Shown here one piece after another: positions 1-11,295 of a stretch of 64,000 bases of DNA (the first letter of the stretch is position 1; each line of letters starts with the position of its first letter). The position numbers and the translations under genes were made by a program. The DNA is from Bettongia penicillata ogilbyi. Its lineage: Eukaryota; Chordata; Mammalia; Diprotodontia; Potoroidae. The stretch is taken from NCBI GenBank assembly GCA_023548195.1, contig JAJHZJ010000754.1:806001-870000 (forward strand). Direction: 5' to 3'. Below the pieces are notes generated by a model. That model was given only the letters and a program-made list of their open reading frames with translations. It ran no database searches and was not told the DNA's origin.

Positions 1-632
1 AATAATTTTTTTAACTGACCTCAAAATCAAATAGACAAAACCAACCGAGGCCTGATTTGACAACATGTCCATTCCCACAATAGCTCACCACTATACCTAA
101 ATGAGAGAAATGCATTTCATCATCTGTTCTAGGGAAGCAAAACTAGCTATTGTAAATACTTTTACTATTGTTTTCATTTACATTACTGTGGTTGCTTTGG
201 GTATTTTATTCTCCTGGGCCTGTTCCCTTAACTCTGCAATTGTACAAGACCTCCCAAATTTCTCTGAACTTCTCATATATTCATAATTTCATTCAGCAGT
301 CAATTACTCAATCCACAGGTATTTTACTAAGCCCCTTCCTGTGTCAAATACTCTGGGGATAAGAGCTGGATATCCCAAGACAAAATAGAACAGACCCTGC
401 CTCTCAAGGATTGTGAGGGACTTTAAATCCCACGGTGCTTACTATTTGATCTTAGAAGTATTAGAGAGTCATCGAAGTTTATTGAGCTGGGATATGACAT
501 GATCAGAATTTTTGGAGGGGAACGGGAACTCAAATTTCTGGCAGTTGACTGAATTGAATTAGGGAGACTATTACTTGAAATAGTGGGTGGTCACTGTGTG
601 AATAGAAAGGAAAGAAGAAATGACACTAAGAC
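1..632. other. Intergenic, no recognised feature
   Basis: AT-rich sequence. The short open frames at 101-362 have no recognisable domain and no codon pattern that suggests a gene. I see no repeat family that I can name here. Confidence 0.4.
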
Positions 633-805
633 ACAACCATATATAATTGTTAACTGTGTGACCCTGGGCAGGTCACTAATCCTATTTGCCTCAGTTTCCT
701 TATCTGTAAAATGAGCTGGAGAAGGGAATGGCAAACAGCTTTGCCAAGAAAATCCCAAGTGGGATCACAAAGCATCAAATATGACTGAAAAATGACTAAT
801 AACTA
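633..805 (+). repeat. tRNA-derived marsupial-type SINE, 5'-truncated
   Basis: It contains the shared SINE body seen elsewhere in the window: gtgaccctgggcaggtcact, then cctcagtttccttatctgta, then aaatgagctggagaaggg, and the 3' part with ttgccaagaaaatccc. The head (ggcagctaggtggc) is missing. The family name (Mar1/SINE1-like) is tentative. Confidence 0.75.
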
Positions 806-1374
806 TGAGATTAAAATTGATCCCATATCATTTATTTATTGATCCTATTTATAAGTAATTGATTTTGTTCTGCATTTGCCTAAATCATGATACTTTGTCT
901 TTGAATTGAACATCTGGTCTGTAATAGATTGTTTAAAAATCCATCCCTTCCTGCCTTGGCAGGCAGCATGACCCTGTTAATAAATATCTTGTGAGTAGAT
1001 TTGCCTCAGTTTATCTTTTTGTCAAATTTCACTTGAGACAAGTAGAATCACTGGGTCGATAGGTAGGAACAGACTTTCCCCCCATAATTATTCATTATTT
1101 TCCAGAATGACTAGACCCATTTCCAGCAAAGTGTATTAATGAGCCAGTCTTCCCTCAGTCCCTCAAAAATCCACTATTTTTGTCTTTAATCATTTTTGGC
1201 AATTTTATGGACATTATAAACCTCATTCTCTTGTTGGTGCTTTGGTGCATTTTCTTGTAGTTCTTTATAGTTTAGAATTCTTTTTTTTTTTTTTGACAAA
1301 TGTTGATATCATTTTACCACGTATCTACTGGGAAGTGGGACAGCTTTAGTTATTGTTAAAAACAAAACAACTTT

Positions 1375-1565
1375 CTATAGAATCCTTGAAGCGGAACTTA
1401 GAGGCCACTTAGCACAGCCCTCTTTATTCAGATGAAGAGACTGAGGTACAGAGAGGTTAGTGACTTGATCACTAACTAGTAAGGGTCACAGAACTAGTAA
1501 GTCTCTGAGATAGCATTGGAACTCAGGTCTTCTTGATTACAAATACAGCACTTTATCCACTTCAC
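1375..1565 (-). repeat. MIR-like SINE
   Basis: In this orientation the sequence shows the MIR core pattern read backwards: gagactgaggtacagagagg, a degraded copy of the acagaactagtaag motif, and the end motif gcactttatccacttc. It is clearly old. Confidence 0.55.
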
Positions 1566-1663
1566 CAAAACCATCTAATTTTGGGGTGAGTGTAGAAGGT
1601 CTTTGAATAATTGGTTTCCACTTCAACCCTTAGGTGTAGTCACAGAGAGCAAAGGGTAAATAG

Positions 1664-1941
1664 CGTAGTGGATGATCTGTATCTCCACACGGTTCGGTGA
1701 TGTGAAGAAGAAAGACAAGGGAGGTGGGAAAAGATAGACCAATTCCAGTTATTGATCTGAGGGTTTAGGGTGTATATAGACAGAAACTACAAGTCTACGT
1801 GACATTCTGCTGGTCTCCTGTCCTAGTGATGTGGTCAGTCTTATTGTCTTAAAGACTGTTAGCCTACAGGGCGTCTATTTTGCATATCCCTTGTTTTCTG
1901 TAGTTTTCCTGTTTGTCTCCTGGAGACAGAAACATGGGAGG

Positions 1942-1975
<34 letters not shown>

Positions 1976-2085
1976 GGGCGTGCTTGGAGAGCCATTCCAG
2001 ATGATAATGAGCACAGTCTCAAAGAATAGTTTCCCCAAAGGTCTATCCTGATTTTGTCAACCACACTCCATCCTGGTCCTCAACA
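1664..2085 (-). mobile_element. Solo LTR of a betaretrovirus-like ERV, with 6-bp target duplication
   Basis: On the minus strand the element starts TGTTGAGGACC at 2085 and matches the LTRs at 4,940-5,321 and 11,296-11,682 along its length, including the segment with the TATA-like box and the poly(A) signal region. It is flanked by an exact 6-bp direct repeat AAATAG (1658-1663 and 2086-2091), as expected for this ERV class. No internal viral sequence remains, so it is a solo LTR left by LTR-LTR recombination. A run of 32 G interrupts it at 1943-1974. Confidence 0.9.
1943..1974 (+). repeat. Poly(G) run of 32 bases
   Basis: An unbroken G tract lies inside the solo LTR. The sister LTRs have only a short tgtgggg at the same place, so this copy has expanded. 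It could form G-quadruplex DNA. It also creates the proline run of a spurious minus-strand ORF. Confidence 0.95.
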
Positions 2086-2176
2086 AAATAGCAGAGGGAA
2101 TAAGCTATTCATGTATTAATGAGGTGTTTCACTAACTGTATAGATGCCTAAAGAAGTGTCAAATGTTTTCTAATGG

Positions 2177-2445
2177 CAACTAGGTGGCTAACTGGATTGG
2201 CTAGCTGGATAGAGTCCTGAACCTAGAGAGCAGAAGACCAGAGTTCAAAGCTAGCCCTCGATACTTATTAGCAGCAGCATCCTGATATGTTAACTTTACT
2301 TGAGACCAGGTGCTCTCTCTCAGCCTGAGTTATAAATGGGAATAATAATTGTCCCTACCTCCTGGGGTTGTTGTAAGGATCAAATGTGATATTTGTAAAA
2401 TATTTTGCAACCTTAAAATGCCACATAAATGGTAGATCTTTCTCC
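2177..2445 (+). repeat. MIR-like SINE
   Basis: A tRNA-like head (ctggatagagtcctgaacct) is followed by the typical 3' part: gggaataataattgtcccta, then ggggttgttgtaaggatcaa and a ttttgcaaccttaaaatgcc tail. This matches MIR-type SINEs that carry the L2-like 3' end. Confidence 0.65.
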
Positions 2446-3199
2446 CCCAACTTCTCAAAATGTCTTTAGGGTTGAACTGTTTAGCTATTTTAAGGACCTC
2501 TAGGGATTTGGCCAATTTTTAGCCAGTCCATCCTAACCTCTCCTTCCAATGGAGAGAAATGTTTTCACACCTTACCTCTGCTTTCTGTTCTTTGCTTTCT
2601 TTGAAGACATCAAAAAAAGTGGGAGAAGAAAGGAAAGGAAAGAAAGGGATAGAAATCAAAGACCAGCTACCTCCCTCCTCTGACATTGAGCTGAAATCGA
2701 CCTCCCTTCAATTTCTACCCACTGCCTCCTTCTGTTTTCTGGAGACAAGAAAAACTAACATAATCCTCTTTTAAGCTTTTACCAAAATTTCCTATTTTTG
2801 TTCCTTTTTTACTATGAATCTGACAAACACTTAAAAAAACTCAAAGTAGAGAAGAGAAAAAATTATATGTGAAATTATACACAGCTTGTGTTCTTTTTAA
2901 ATGTACATAAGAAATTCAAGCTGTCATTTTGAAAGTTGGCCTGCTTATTTGTATTTCTTTCTGATCTTTTTTCCTTTTTTTCCTTTTCTTTTTTGGAAAT
3001 ATCATTATTAGCTCTCTTAAGAAAATCCTTCTCCCTCCTGTAAAAAAAAAGAAAAAGAAAACACTTGTAACCAATAAGCAGAGCAAGCTTTCTCTTCCTA
3101 GTAGCTAAGTACCTAAGCTCCTGTGGCCCTCTCCTTTGATTGGCAAGTTTCCCTGCCCCCCCATTTTGAAGAAATGTCCAGGTCAGCCACACTCATTCC
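2446..3199. other. Intergenic, no recognised feature
   Basis: AT- and pyrimidine-rich sequence with a few homopolymers. The minus ORF at 2875-3192 is lysine-rich because of A/T tracts and shows no domain. Confidence 0.4.
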
Positions 3200-3442
3200 A
3201 CTCCTCTATACATTTCTCCACTGTGTGAGTGTCTCTCTTCTACCTCACTCTCTCTGCCTCCACCCCTTTCAACTCCCTTTTATGTGCTATCTTCTCCCAT
3301 CAGAATGTAGGATCCTTGAGGGCAGGGAATTCATTCTCTTTTTGTATATATTTGTATTCTCCAGCCCTTAGCACTGATGGACAGCACTTAGTGTCTGGTA
3401 CAACTGTCAAATGCTTAATGAATGATTATTGACTTGACTTGA
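3200..3442 (+). repeat. L2 LINE 3' end
   Basis: The L2 3' end pattern is clear: aggatccttgagggcaggga, then tattctccagcccttagcac, then a tail of aatgcttaatgaatgattat type. It covers only the last part of the element. Confidence 0.75.
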
Positions 3443-3577
3443 CAAAGGAAAAAAATATGAATACTAGACTTCACATTTTAGGCACAATTCTTCCAGAAAT
3501 TATTTTAATTAATTTATCTTTATCCTAAATTCAAATATTTCTAACTTAGAAAGATGGACCAATGGACAAAGCCTATC

Positions 3578-4248
3578 AAATTTTGGTTTTAGATATTTTT
3601 TATACATATAAAAAAACTTCTTAACTGCATTTTAAAGGAAGATAGGGAGTCCAAGAAACAGATGTAAGGAAAGAATGCATTCCAGGAATGGTGCACAATC
3701 AGTGAAAATATATGGAGATAGGCAATAGAATCTGTGGAACAAGAAGATAACTTTAACTGGATTGCAAAATGAAGAAAGAAAATTAATTCACAGTGAGCCT
3801 GGAAAGATAGGTTGGGGACAGTTTTATAAGATGGCCTCAGAAATCTCTCTCCAACATGAGGCATTTGGAAGTAACATTTTTAGGAATAATTTCTCTTCTA
3901 TCCCTTTAATAATTATTCAATGACCAATTATCTGAAAAGTATTCCCTACCCCGCTCCGATATTCTTTCATTTCTATCACTCTCAACCCAATGCCATCTTA
4001 TAAAACTGACCCCAACCTATCTTTCCAGGCTCACTGTGAATTAATTTTCTTTCTTCATTTTGCAATCCAGTTAAAGTTATCTTCTTGTTCCACAGATTCT
4101 ATTGCCTATCTCCATATATTTTCACTGATTGTGCACCATGCCTGGAATGCATTCTTTCCTTACATCTGTTTCTTGGACTCCCTATCTTCCTTTAAAATGC
4201 AGTTAAGAAGTTTTTTATATGTATAAAAAATATCTAAAACCAAAATTT
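3578..4248. repeat. Near-perfect inverted repeat, 257-bp arms, 156-bp spacer
   Basis: Bases 3578-3835 are the reverse complement of 3992-4248. I count two substitutions (ctgtcccc/ctgacccc and cattcctgg/catgcctgg) and one single-base indel in a T run, so about 99% identity. Each arm looks like L2 3' sequence (for example gcctggaatgcattctttcc in the right arm). Both arms therefore translate to almost the same spurious peptide. A transcript through the region would fold into a long hairpin. The spacer (3836-3991) is unrelated AT-rich sequence. Confidence 0.95.
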
Positions 4249-4251
4249 TTT

Positions 4252-4497
4252 TTAGTTTAGCCATTTTTCAGTAATGTCCAACTCATTGTGATCCCTTTTC
4301 GGGTTTTCTTGGAAAAGATAGTGGAGTGATTTGCCATTTAATTCTCCAACTTCTTTTAAAGCTGAGGAAACTGGGGCAAACAGGGTTAAGTGACTTGCCA
4401 AGGGTCACACAGCTAGTAAATGTCTGAAGCTGGATTTGAACTCAGGTCTTCCTGACTACAGGCCTGGAGCTTTATCTGCTGCATCACCTGGCTGCCC
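4252..4497 (-). repeat. tRNA-derived marsupial-type SINE
   Basis: On the minus strand this is an almost complete copy. On the plus strand it appears as gggttttcttggaaaaga, then gtcacacagctagtaaatgt, ending at ctggctgcccaat. It abuts the right arm of the inverted repeat and an L1 fragment. Confidence 0.8.
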
Positions 4498-4790
4498 AAT
4501 GGCAAGCATCATATTAAGTGAAGACACTCTAGAATCATTTCCAGTAAATACAGTTGTAAAACAAGGATGCTCACTCTCCCAACTATTGTTTGACATTAGT
4601 GACAATAACAGTGACAAGAGAAAGAAATCAAAGGCATAAAGAGAGGGGATAGGGATAAAACCATCCCTATTTGCTTATGATATGTTGGTTTATTTACAAA
4701 ATCCTAGGGAATTAGCAAAGATACTGAGACAACTAATAGCTTCAGTAAAGTTTCAAACTACATGCTATTCTCAAAAAGTTAATAGCATTT

Positions 4791-4885
<95 letters not shown>

Positions 4886-4939
4886 AGAGGAAATAATTCT
4901 AAATGACTTCAAAATTCAGAAAGTATTTGGAGATCAAGC
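4498..4939 (+). mobile_element. L1 ORF2 fragment (reverse transcriptase part), split by an ERV
   Basis: In shifting frames the plus strand encodes degraded L1 reverse transcriptase motifs: an SFPV-VKQGCSLSQLLFD stretch, then a degraded FADD-type active-site region near 4670-4700 (LLMICWFIYK and AYDMLVYLQNP in different frames). A (CA)n(TA)n microsatellite sits in it. It ends at ggagatcaagc, where a provirus starts. The continuation is found inverted at about 11,120-11,295. It is a pseudogene. Confidence 0.75.
4795..4879 (+). repeat. (CA)n(TA)n microsatellite
   Basis: About 33 bases of CA repeats run straight into about 50 bases of TA repeats, inside the L1 fragment. Confidence 0.97.
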
Positions 4940-5321
4940 TGTTGAGGGCCAGGATGGAGTAAAGTTGACAAGTTCAGGAAAGACCTTTGGGGAAACTGTT
5001 CTTTGAGACTGTGCTCATTATCTTCTGGAATGGCTCTCCATGCCCCACAGATGTTGCTATCTCCCTGAGACAAACAAGAGAACCACAGAAAACAAGGGAT
5101 ATGTAAAACAGATGGTCTCTAGGCTAACAGTCTTTAAAACAATAAGACTGACCACATCACTAGAACAGGAGACAAGCATAATGTCTCATAGGCTTGCAGT
5201 TTCTGTCTATAAATACCTTGACCCTCAGATCAATAAACAGAATTGGTCTATCTTTTCTCACCTCCCATGTCTTTCTTCACCACATCACCGAGTTGTGTGG
5301 GGAAGTAGGCCATCTGCTACA
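4940..5321 (+). mobile_element. 5' LTR of a degraded betaretrovirus-like provirus
   Basis: It starts TGTTGAGG and ends ctgctaca. It carries a TATA-like box tataaata (5208-5215) and a poly(A) signal aataaa (5232-5237). It matches the solo LTR at 1,664-2,085 and the inverted LTR at 11,296-11,682. A tRNA-Lys-type primer binding site follows two bases later, which fixes this as a 5' LTR. Confidence 0.9.
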
Positions 5322-5323
5322 TC

Positions 5324-5341
5324 TGGTGCTTCAACAGGGAC
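5324..5341 (+). other. ERV primer binding site, tRNA-Lys type
   Basis: TGGTGCTTCAACAGGGAC sits two bases after the LTR and resembles the lysine-tRNA primer site used by betaretroviruses, with mismatches in the middle only. Confidence 0.75.
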
Positions 5342-5599
5342 CTGATCCAGGAAAGGCACTCTTCTTTCAGTGATAATGGCCCCGTTGGAAAGGAATTCTG
5401 AGTTGTGACAAAGCAACTAAGGTAAGGGGAAGCCTCAAAGAACCCCTGCAGGGGCATTTCACTTGTCCAAGGTTCACTCAAGCATAGTAAAATCTCAGCA
5501 ACTACAGGCTTACAGGGAGAATTTACTGTGTTAACAGAATCAAAAGGCAGATTCTGTTCATAAGAAATCAATACTGACAGGTAAATAGCAAAAGTAAGG

Positions 5600-6150
5600 T
5601 TAACAACGGGTCAGATACTTTTTAAGGGCAGAAACACTCAGGCAGAGGTGGATGCAGAGAAAGAGGAAGGGGGAGAAGAGGTGAACTCCTTGTCAGAGGA
5701 AGCCTCAGCACCCCCAGAACCCTCAGCTTCCACAGAGCCACCATTCTATACTCCTCCAGAAAGGAAAAAATGAGCAGGTCCTTTATCCAAAGCTCATCTT
5801 CCACCTATACTGCTGAAGTCTCCTAAATTGCCAGTGACAGAAACCCCAGACCCCAATAACCCAGGAGGAGTTGTAAGAGAATTCACCCCTCTGGATTCTA
5901 AATTTTTAAAGGAATTAAAACAAGGGACAATTAATTATGGAAAAAGTAATCCTTACATTCAGTCTCTTCTAGACAGCATTTCTTAGACAGCCCTATGCCC
6001 CACTGATTGGTGTAATTTAGATAAAACCACTCTTGAAGGAGATTACTTAATGTGGAAATTTGAATTTCACAAAGTATGTTTGGAAGAAAGTAAAAGAAAT
6101 CAAGCCATAGGTCTAATTTGTGCAGAGGATTTCTGATAATCTTTTCTCAG
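5600..6150 (+). pseudogene. ERV gag remnant (capsid N-terminal region)
   Basis: A stretch rich in Glu, Pro and Ser codons (about 5640-5870) is followed at about 5880-6120 by sequence that reads, in one frame with internal stops, like the N-terminal domain of a betaretroviral capsid. Key features are a TPLD-F-KELK-G-YG start and a later GDYL-WK-E motif. It is broken by stop codons and then lost after about 6150. Confidence 0.7.
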
Positions 6151-9100
6151 TTGTTCTGTGTGAGTGTTTGTGTGTTAATTTCTTTCCCATGTTATCTCTT
6201 TCCTTCCCCCTTGTCCCTTCTCTCTGATGACTGCAGCATCAGGGAGGAGTATGGGAAAAAGAAAGAGAGAAACTAATCTTATATTGCTAAAGGCAGTTTC
6301 AGATAAGGTATACAAGGAAATAATGCATGTGCAGTTTTAAGGAAAGCATAAAAGTTTTGGAAAGTTGTTAGTAAAATTCTCTCTCTCTCTTTCTACCTTC
6401 TAACCCTGGCCAGATTGGGAAGGTAGAGAGAAAGACAAGAAGAAATCAGGGAAGTTTATTCCTCATATCAGAGGCAGGCTGACTAGCATTTTAATTATCT
6501 CATGCCTCATGTAAAAGAGAAAAATTTTTGTATAATGGAAAATAACCAAAAAGTTGTTATTCTGGTCATATTTTAAGTGAAACATGTCACTCCTAATTGA
6601 ATGTTTAAGACAGGTCAAAATTTGTTATATTATTTGGCACTAAGACAAATTGGAAAAATGCATAGATCTGAAAAAGAGACACCTCAGCAGAGATAAAGCT
6701 TTTGAACTCTCCAGTTGAACAGAGGGGTCTTGGTGCCACTGGATAGTTGTCCAGAAGTCTCCCTCACTTCAGCTGATAAATTCTGAAGCCCTCTCTTTCA
6801 AAGAAGTTCTTAAGCTGGACATAGAAGTAAAATTTACATGAGTAAAGGTTAGAACCATTAAGATCTTTTTTGCCCTGCAGTCCCAACTCATCATTTAGCT
6901 AGGACTAAGGTGAATTGTACCTCTTATCATCCCAGATTAGATTAAGGGAAGAGAATGCTAAAGAACTGTAGGGAATTTAATTTACCCTCCCTGAGGGTAG
7001 GGGTTGGGTCACAGCAGTATGAGATCACAAGTCAACCAGTCCCTTTATTTAGTAAACCCAGTCTTCTACTAATAATATTTATATGTGATAGTTTGGAAAT
7101 GTAATTAATGACACCTAAGGTTCACTATTTGTGTTACTGTTGTGCTTCTAAAATGTTATGGTCTTGTACTGTAAAAACTGAGTAACCCCTGCAATCCAGA
7201 AACAGTGTTAGAGAAACCAATTTCTAATCTGAATTTTGTTGAAACTAAAAGTGTTGGAAAAATTGTGAAAAACCTGTTATGTTATTTTAAATTTTATCAG
7301 TCCTGTTAACCTTGTCTTATAATGTTTTGGTTTTTGTAATTGTCATTTAGAAAATCAGGTATTTTCACCTTTGCCTGTTAAAGAAGTTTCAGTTAAGACA
7401 ATTTGGCTATCATTTTAAAAGTTGTAACACTGTTAAGTCATTTGGAGTTACTATTTTAATGCTAAACCTAAAATTAATTGATTACTGTATGAAGAAAGAA
7501 AGGAATTGAATGAAAACTTTATTTAGATCTGCCCATTCAGAATAGTCCTCCTGTATACTTGGGGGTTGGCAGGCATGGGTGCGGTACCACCAATCTCCTT
7601 TATTTTGTAAAATGGCTAAGGCCCCTGGGAAACCATCCCTGTAGGTACAGTCATCAACCCTGAGAAAGAAACTTGATTGGATTATGCAAATTATAAACAA
7701 TGAATAGGACTTGCTCAGAAGTTGTAATAAATGGAGAGGATTTTGGGCAATTGACTTTTACATCTGGACAAGTTTTAAACTTGAAAAGGAAAGATCTTAA
7801 TGGAATTCCCTTATGCATATGAGTCCTGCTTACTGTAACTCCATGACAATAGGAACAACAATCTGGCTCTGAGTTGATGAGTGAATTTTGCCATTTAAGG
7901 CAAAAGACATTTGAGACCATAAATATTTTTGTTTTGAGTTTGAATTTGGGTGTGGTTGTTTGCAATCAGCATCGGAGAGAAATACCACAAGCTACTCAAA
8001 AGAAATATTTCCCACCTGACTATTGCTGAGTCTGGTTATGAAACAGGTACTATATAATTGGAGAATTTACTCTTTTCTGAATTCAAACAAAGTCAAGGAT
8101 GTTTTATTCTGTCATATTTGCTATATCACATGTCCCTGCTTTTTCTTTCTATAGCAAATTTCTATGATCATTAGCAAGTGACCAACAAAACATGTGAGCC
8201 CCTTTTGTGTAATCTTACTGGGAAATCTAATATTTTTATCTGAAATTAGAACATGTTCAGCAATCTAAGTAAACTACTTAAGATTCACCTAAGATGTCCT
8301 CATTGTTTAAAAGAATTTTATAAGCAGTAGTGTTTTTTTATAATCAGTCTCTTACTGTTGTCAATGTGAGAGTATATAGTGCACCTTTTTGACTAAAGCA
8401 TTTTGTTTTATCTAAGAATTCTGTGATAATTAAGAATTTGGTTTGTTGTAATACTTTGGGCATTCACATCACTTAAGGACATTTTCCTACCAACTAAGCT
8501 TTAATGGATTTTTAATTTTAAAGGTTTATTTTTGTTTCAAAGTAAAAAGAGAACTATCATTTTAAAGGTTTTCAACTATTTTCTTTATAAAAGTATAGTG
8601 ACTGTTAACATCAAGACAAATTTTAAATTGTTTTAAAACAAAACACTTTTAGAAGAAATATTTTAAAACAATCTCTTGTAAAGCCTACTAAATTTTCATT
8701 TTCAAGGCAATGTATTGATAAATTAATATGTAATGATCTATAAAGCAGAAAAGATCTTGCTCTTTTAATTTGAATTTGTAGTCATTCTATGGTCTAAGCA
8801 AAAGTTAAAATTAGTGTTTGAACTTATTAACAACTTAATTTCTAAAAGTTTTTCTTCCAGAGTAAATGTAATCAGAGAAGGAGAAACTAGTCTGTGAAAC
8901 AATGATGTACATCTATTCAGCTGTAAGGTTCAAGTTTGAAATCTCTTTTGTTTAAGACAATACAGTTAGGCTAGTGAAGAGTAGTAACTTGGGAGCTATC
9001 TTGTCTATGGTAATCTTGCCACTTATTCTGGCTTTTTATACTCAGATTTGTAGCCAGGTCTTCCTTAATCTTCCCACTTAATCTGGCCTTTCATATTCAA

Positions 9101-9340
9101 GTCTGTTGCCCTTGGCCTAGCCTGGCCTTCCTTTGTCTGTTACATGTTCATATTCCTTCTGTGGCTGTTTGGTCTTTGTCTAACCTCCTTTGTCTCTGAC
9201 CTCCATGCCAGGTTTGTCTTTTCCAGAGTGCAAGTCATCAACTTCCAGATAACTGCTCAGGCTATGTATCTCTTGAACAGGACCCACCGAGGCAGGGACA
9301 GCTCTACATCCAATCTCAGCAGAAAGCAATTTCAGAAGTT
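6151..9340 (+). other. AT-rich interior of the provirus without recognisable gag or pol
   Basis: About 3.2 kb between the gag remnant and the RNase H/integrase remnant. I cannot see protease, reverse transcriptase or any long frame. Base composition is strongly AT with many TTTTAAA-like words, unlike the flanking retroviral parts. It may be non-coding stuffer of a non-autonomous ERV, extreme decay, or an unrelated insertion. Confidence 0.5.
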
Positions 9341-9349
9341 GAGACTTTC

Positions 9350-10235
9350 ATTCCTTCCCCCAAAAGATCTTGGGTCCCATCCCATACACAACTGCCAGGG
9401 CCTATTTTAGAGGGAAATAGACAAGCAGACAGCTTGCTCACACTGACAGTTTTAGAAGTACAGCATTCTCACAAACAATGTCATCAGTCAGCTTCCATGC
9501 TTCACAGGCAATTTCATATTACTAGAGAGCAAGCAAGAAGCACTGTAGTAACATCTTGTCCACATTGCATTCCGTTTTTGCCGGTTCCATCAAATACATC
9601 CATCAGTCTTAGAGGATGCAATCCTCTTGAAGTATGACAAATGGACATCACACACATCCCAGAATCTGGAAGGAATAAATACCTTCTTGTGACTAGACAC
9701 ATATTTAGGTCATGCTATTGCCACCCACTGACTGGGGAATCAACAAAATTTGTTATCGATCATCTGTTTAGGTGTTTTGCAACTCTAGGTATTCCATAAA
9801 TTATACAAACAGATAATAGTCAAGCTTAAATTAGTCAAGTCTTTACTTGAGTTCTATCTGTCATACAGAATACAGCATAGAACTGGCATCCTGTATAATC
9901 CTACTGGTCAGGCCATTATAGAAGGTCCCAATCATGACATAAAAACTCTCCTCCAAAAACGAAAGAAAGCGGGAGGAGAAGGCAAAAGAATAAGGAGAAG
10001 AGTTGACATGGTGTTGTATACCTGACACCAGATAGAGAGAGGCTTACACCTGCTCAAAAACAGTTTCAAAAAGGTAAAACACACCTCACTGATTGGAAAA
10101 AAGTTAAGGTGAAATGGAACAACACAAGACCCTGGTTAATGTGGGGGCAAGGGTGTGCTTGTATTTCCATAGGAAATGGTGAAGAAACAATCTGGATACC
10201 AGAAAGAAACATCTGACCTCGGCCACACTTCAGAG
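9350..10235 (+). pseudogene. ERV pol remnant (end of RNase H and integrase)
   Basis: Around 9405-9430 a GNRQAD-type RNase H/integrase junction is visible. The frame at 9434-9637 shows the integrase zinc-binding HH-CC pattern: two His (HSHKQCHQ region, MLHRQFH) and a CPHC pair. The core follows in frame-shifted pieces (LLVTRH, then a TDNS-type motif near 9810, then a GPNHDIKTLLQKRK-like helix near 9930). A basic segment and a C-terminal IWIPERN-like motif end near 10,220. Several stops make it non-functional. Confidence 0.8.
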
Positions 10236-10239
10236 AAGA

Positions 10240-11116
10240 TATGGATCAAGGAAAAAGAAGCCATGATCATTGGAATGACAGGACAATGAAGACACTCATT
10301 CTGCTTGTGGGCGCCCTCCAGCTGACCACTGCACCAGAAGGAACTGATCAAGAGGGAGATAGATGGACTTTTTGTACATAATCCACCTTGGGTTACGAGT
10401 GGTAACGTGGGGAGGGAAAATAGAGGAGATAATCGTGGTAGCATATGGGTCTAAGGTTTTTGGAAAACAAACTGAAATAGAATTTTTGCTCTTATGATTG
10501 GGAAATAATATACTTTAATTGTACTATCACTGAATACATTGGTTTTCAAATAGCTGACACTAACATTATATCAGTAATTATGTCTCCTAGGTTTGCTTTA
10601 ATGTCTATCAAAAGTAAAGGCTGGTATATGTCTGTATCTGATCAAACTTTTAATCAGTTAATGTTGAAAGTAAGACAGAAAAGATGTATAAGTTGCATTA
10701 TTTTAGGCATTATAAGCTTTGTGGCAGCATTGTATCAATTGTATCAATTGGCTTATCCATACATACAATGTAATGGATACTTTAAAGGAAACTATTGTGG
10801 TGGTGGGAAACAAAGTTGATGTTTTTGAAACAATACTGTTCATAAGATGTGATTATAGGTTCATTTCTATTTGTGTTCCTCCTGTCTATTATAATACCTC
10901 TATATATAATTTATAGATTGGGCCTTCAAAGGAAATCTTGACCCCATGAAGCTGCAAGTGTGATTTGGGATTATGGTGCTAATACAAATCCCTTTGCATC
11001 CCTATTCCATTGGCTTATGTCTATATTACCTCTATCCCTTTGTTTCTCTGTATGGCCACCTATTTATAGGTGCCTTCTCTCTCATGTGTAAGGTCTTCAA
11101 ACTCAAGTACCTTATT
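10240..11116 (+). pseudogene. ERV env remnant and 3' internal sequence
   Basis: After the integrase end a hydrophobic leader-like stretch (MKTLILLVGALQLTT, near 10,290) is consistent with the start of env. The frame at 10,580-10,819 has a basic cluster followed by a hydrophobic segment, but I cannot place it firmly in env. The last part (10,973-11,116) encodes hydrophobic sequence and ends with tcttcaaactcaagtacctt, which also occurs just before the polypurine tract of the inverted LTR at 11,712-11,740. Multiple stops are present. Confidence 0.5.
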
Positions 11117-11117
11117 A

Positions 11118-11295
11118 AGACACAGGCCATCAATCTCCTTTGGCAGTATCATCATTTTTATTATATTGACATGGCCCAGTCAAAAGTACTAAATATTCCA
11201 CCATCTATTTTTTTATTATTATTTTTTATTTCTTTAGGGAGCACTTTGTCATGAAATCTATACAAGTTTTTTTGTGTGGTTTAAGGGTACCTTGA
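11118..11295 (-). mobile_element. L1 ORF2 fragment, inverted continuation of the L1 that hosts the provirus
   Basis: On the minus strand it reads, after TCAAG at the LTR edge, like L1 ORF2 just downstream of where the fragment at 4,498-4,939 stops. It includes a VNIIKMMILPKEIDGL-type motif at about 11,125-11,175. The orientation is opposite to the 5' half of the same L1. Confidence 0.7.

Noticed and set aside
3589..4226. Two frames with almost the same peptide on opposite strands
   Set aside because: As genes: they are the two arms of the inverted repeat, derived from L2 3' sequence.
5040..5345. 101-codon plus ORF
   Set aside because: It is LTR sequence, and its relatives at 11,281-11,508 are the same LTR in the other orientation.
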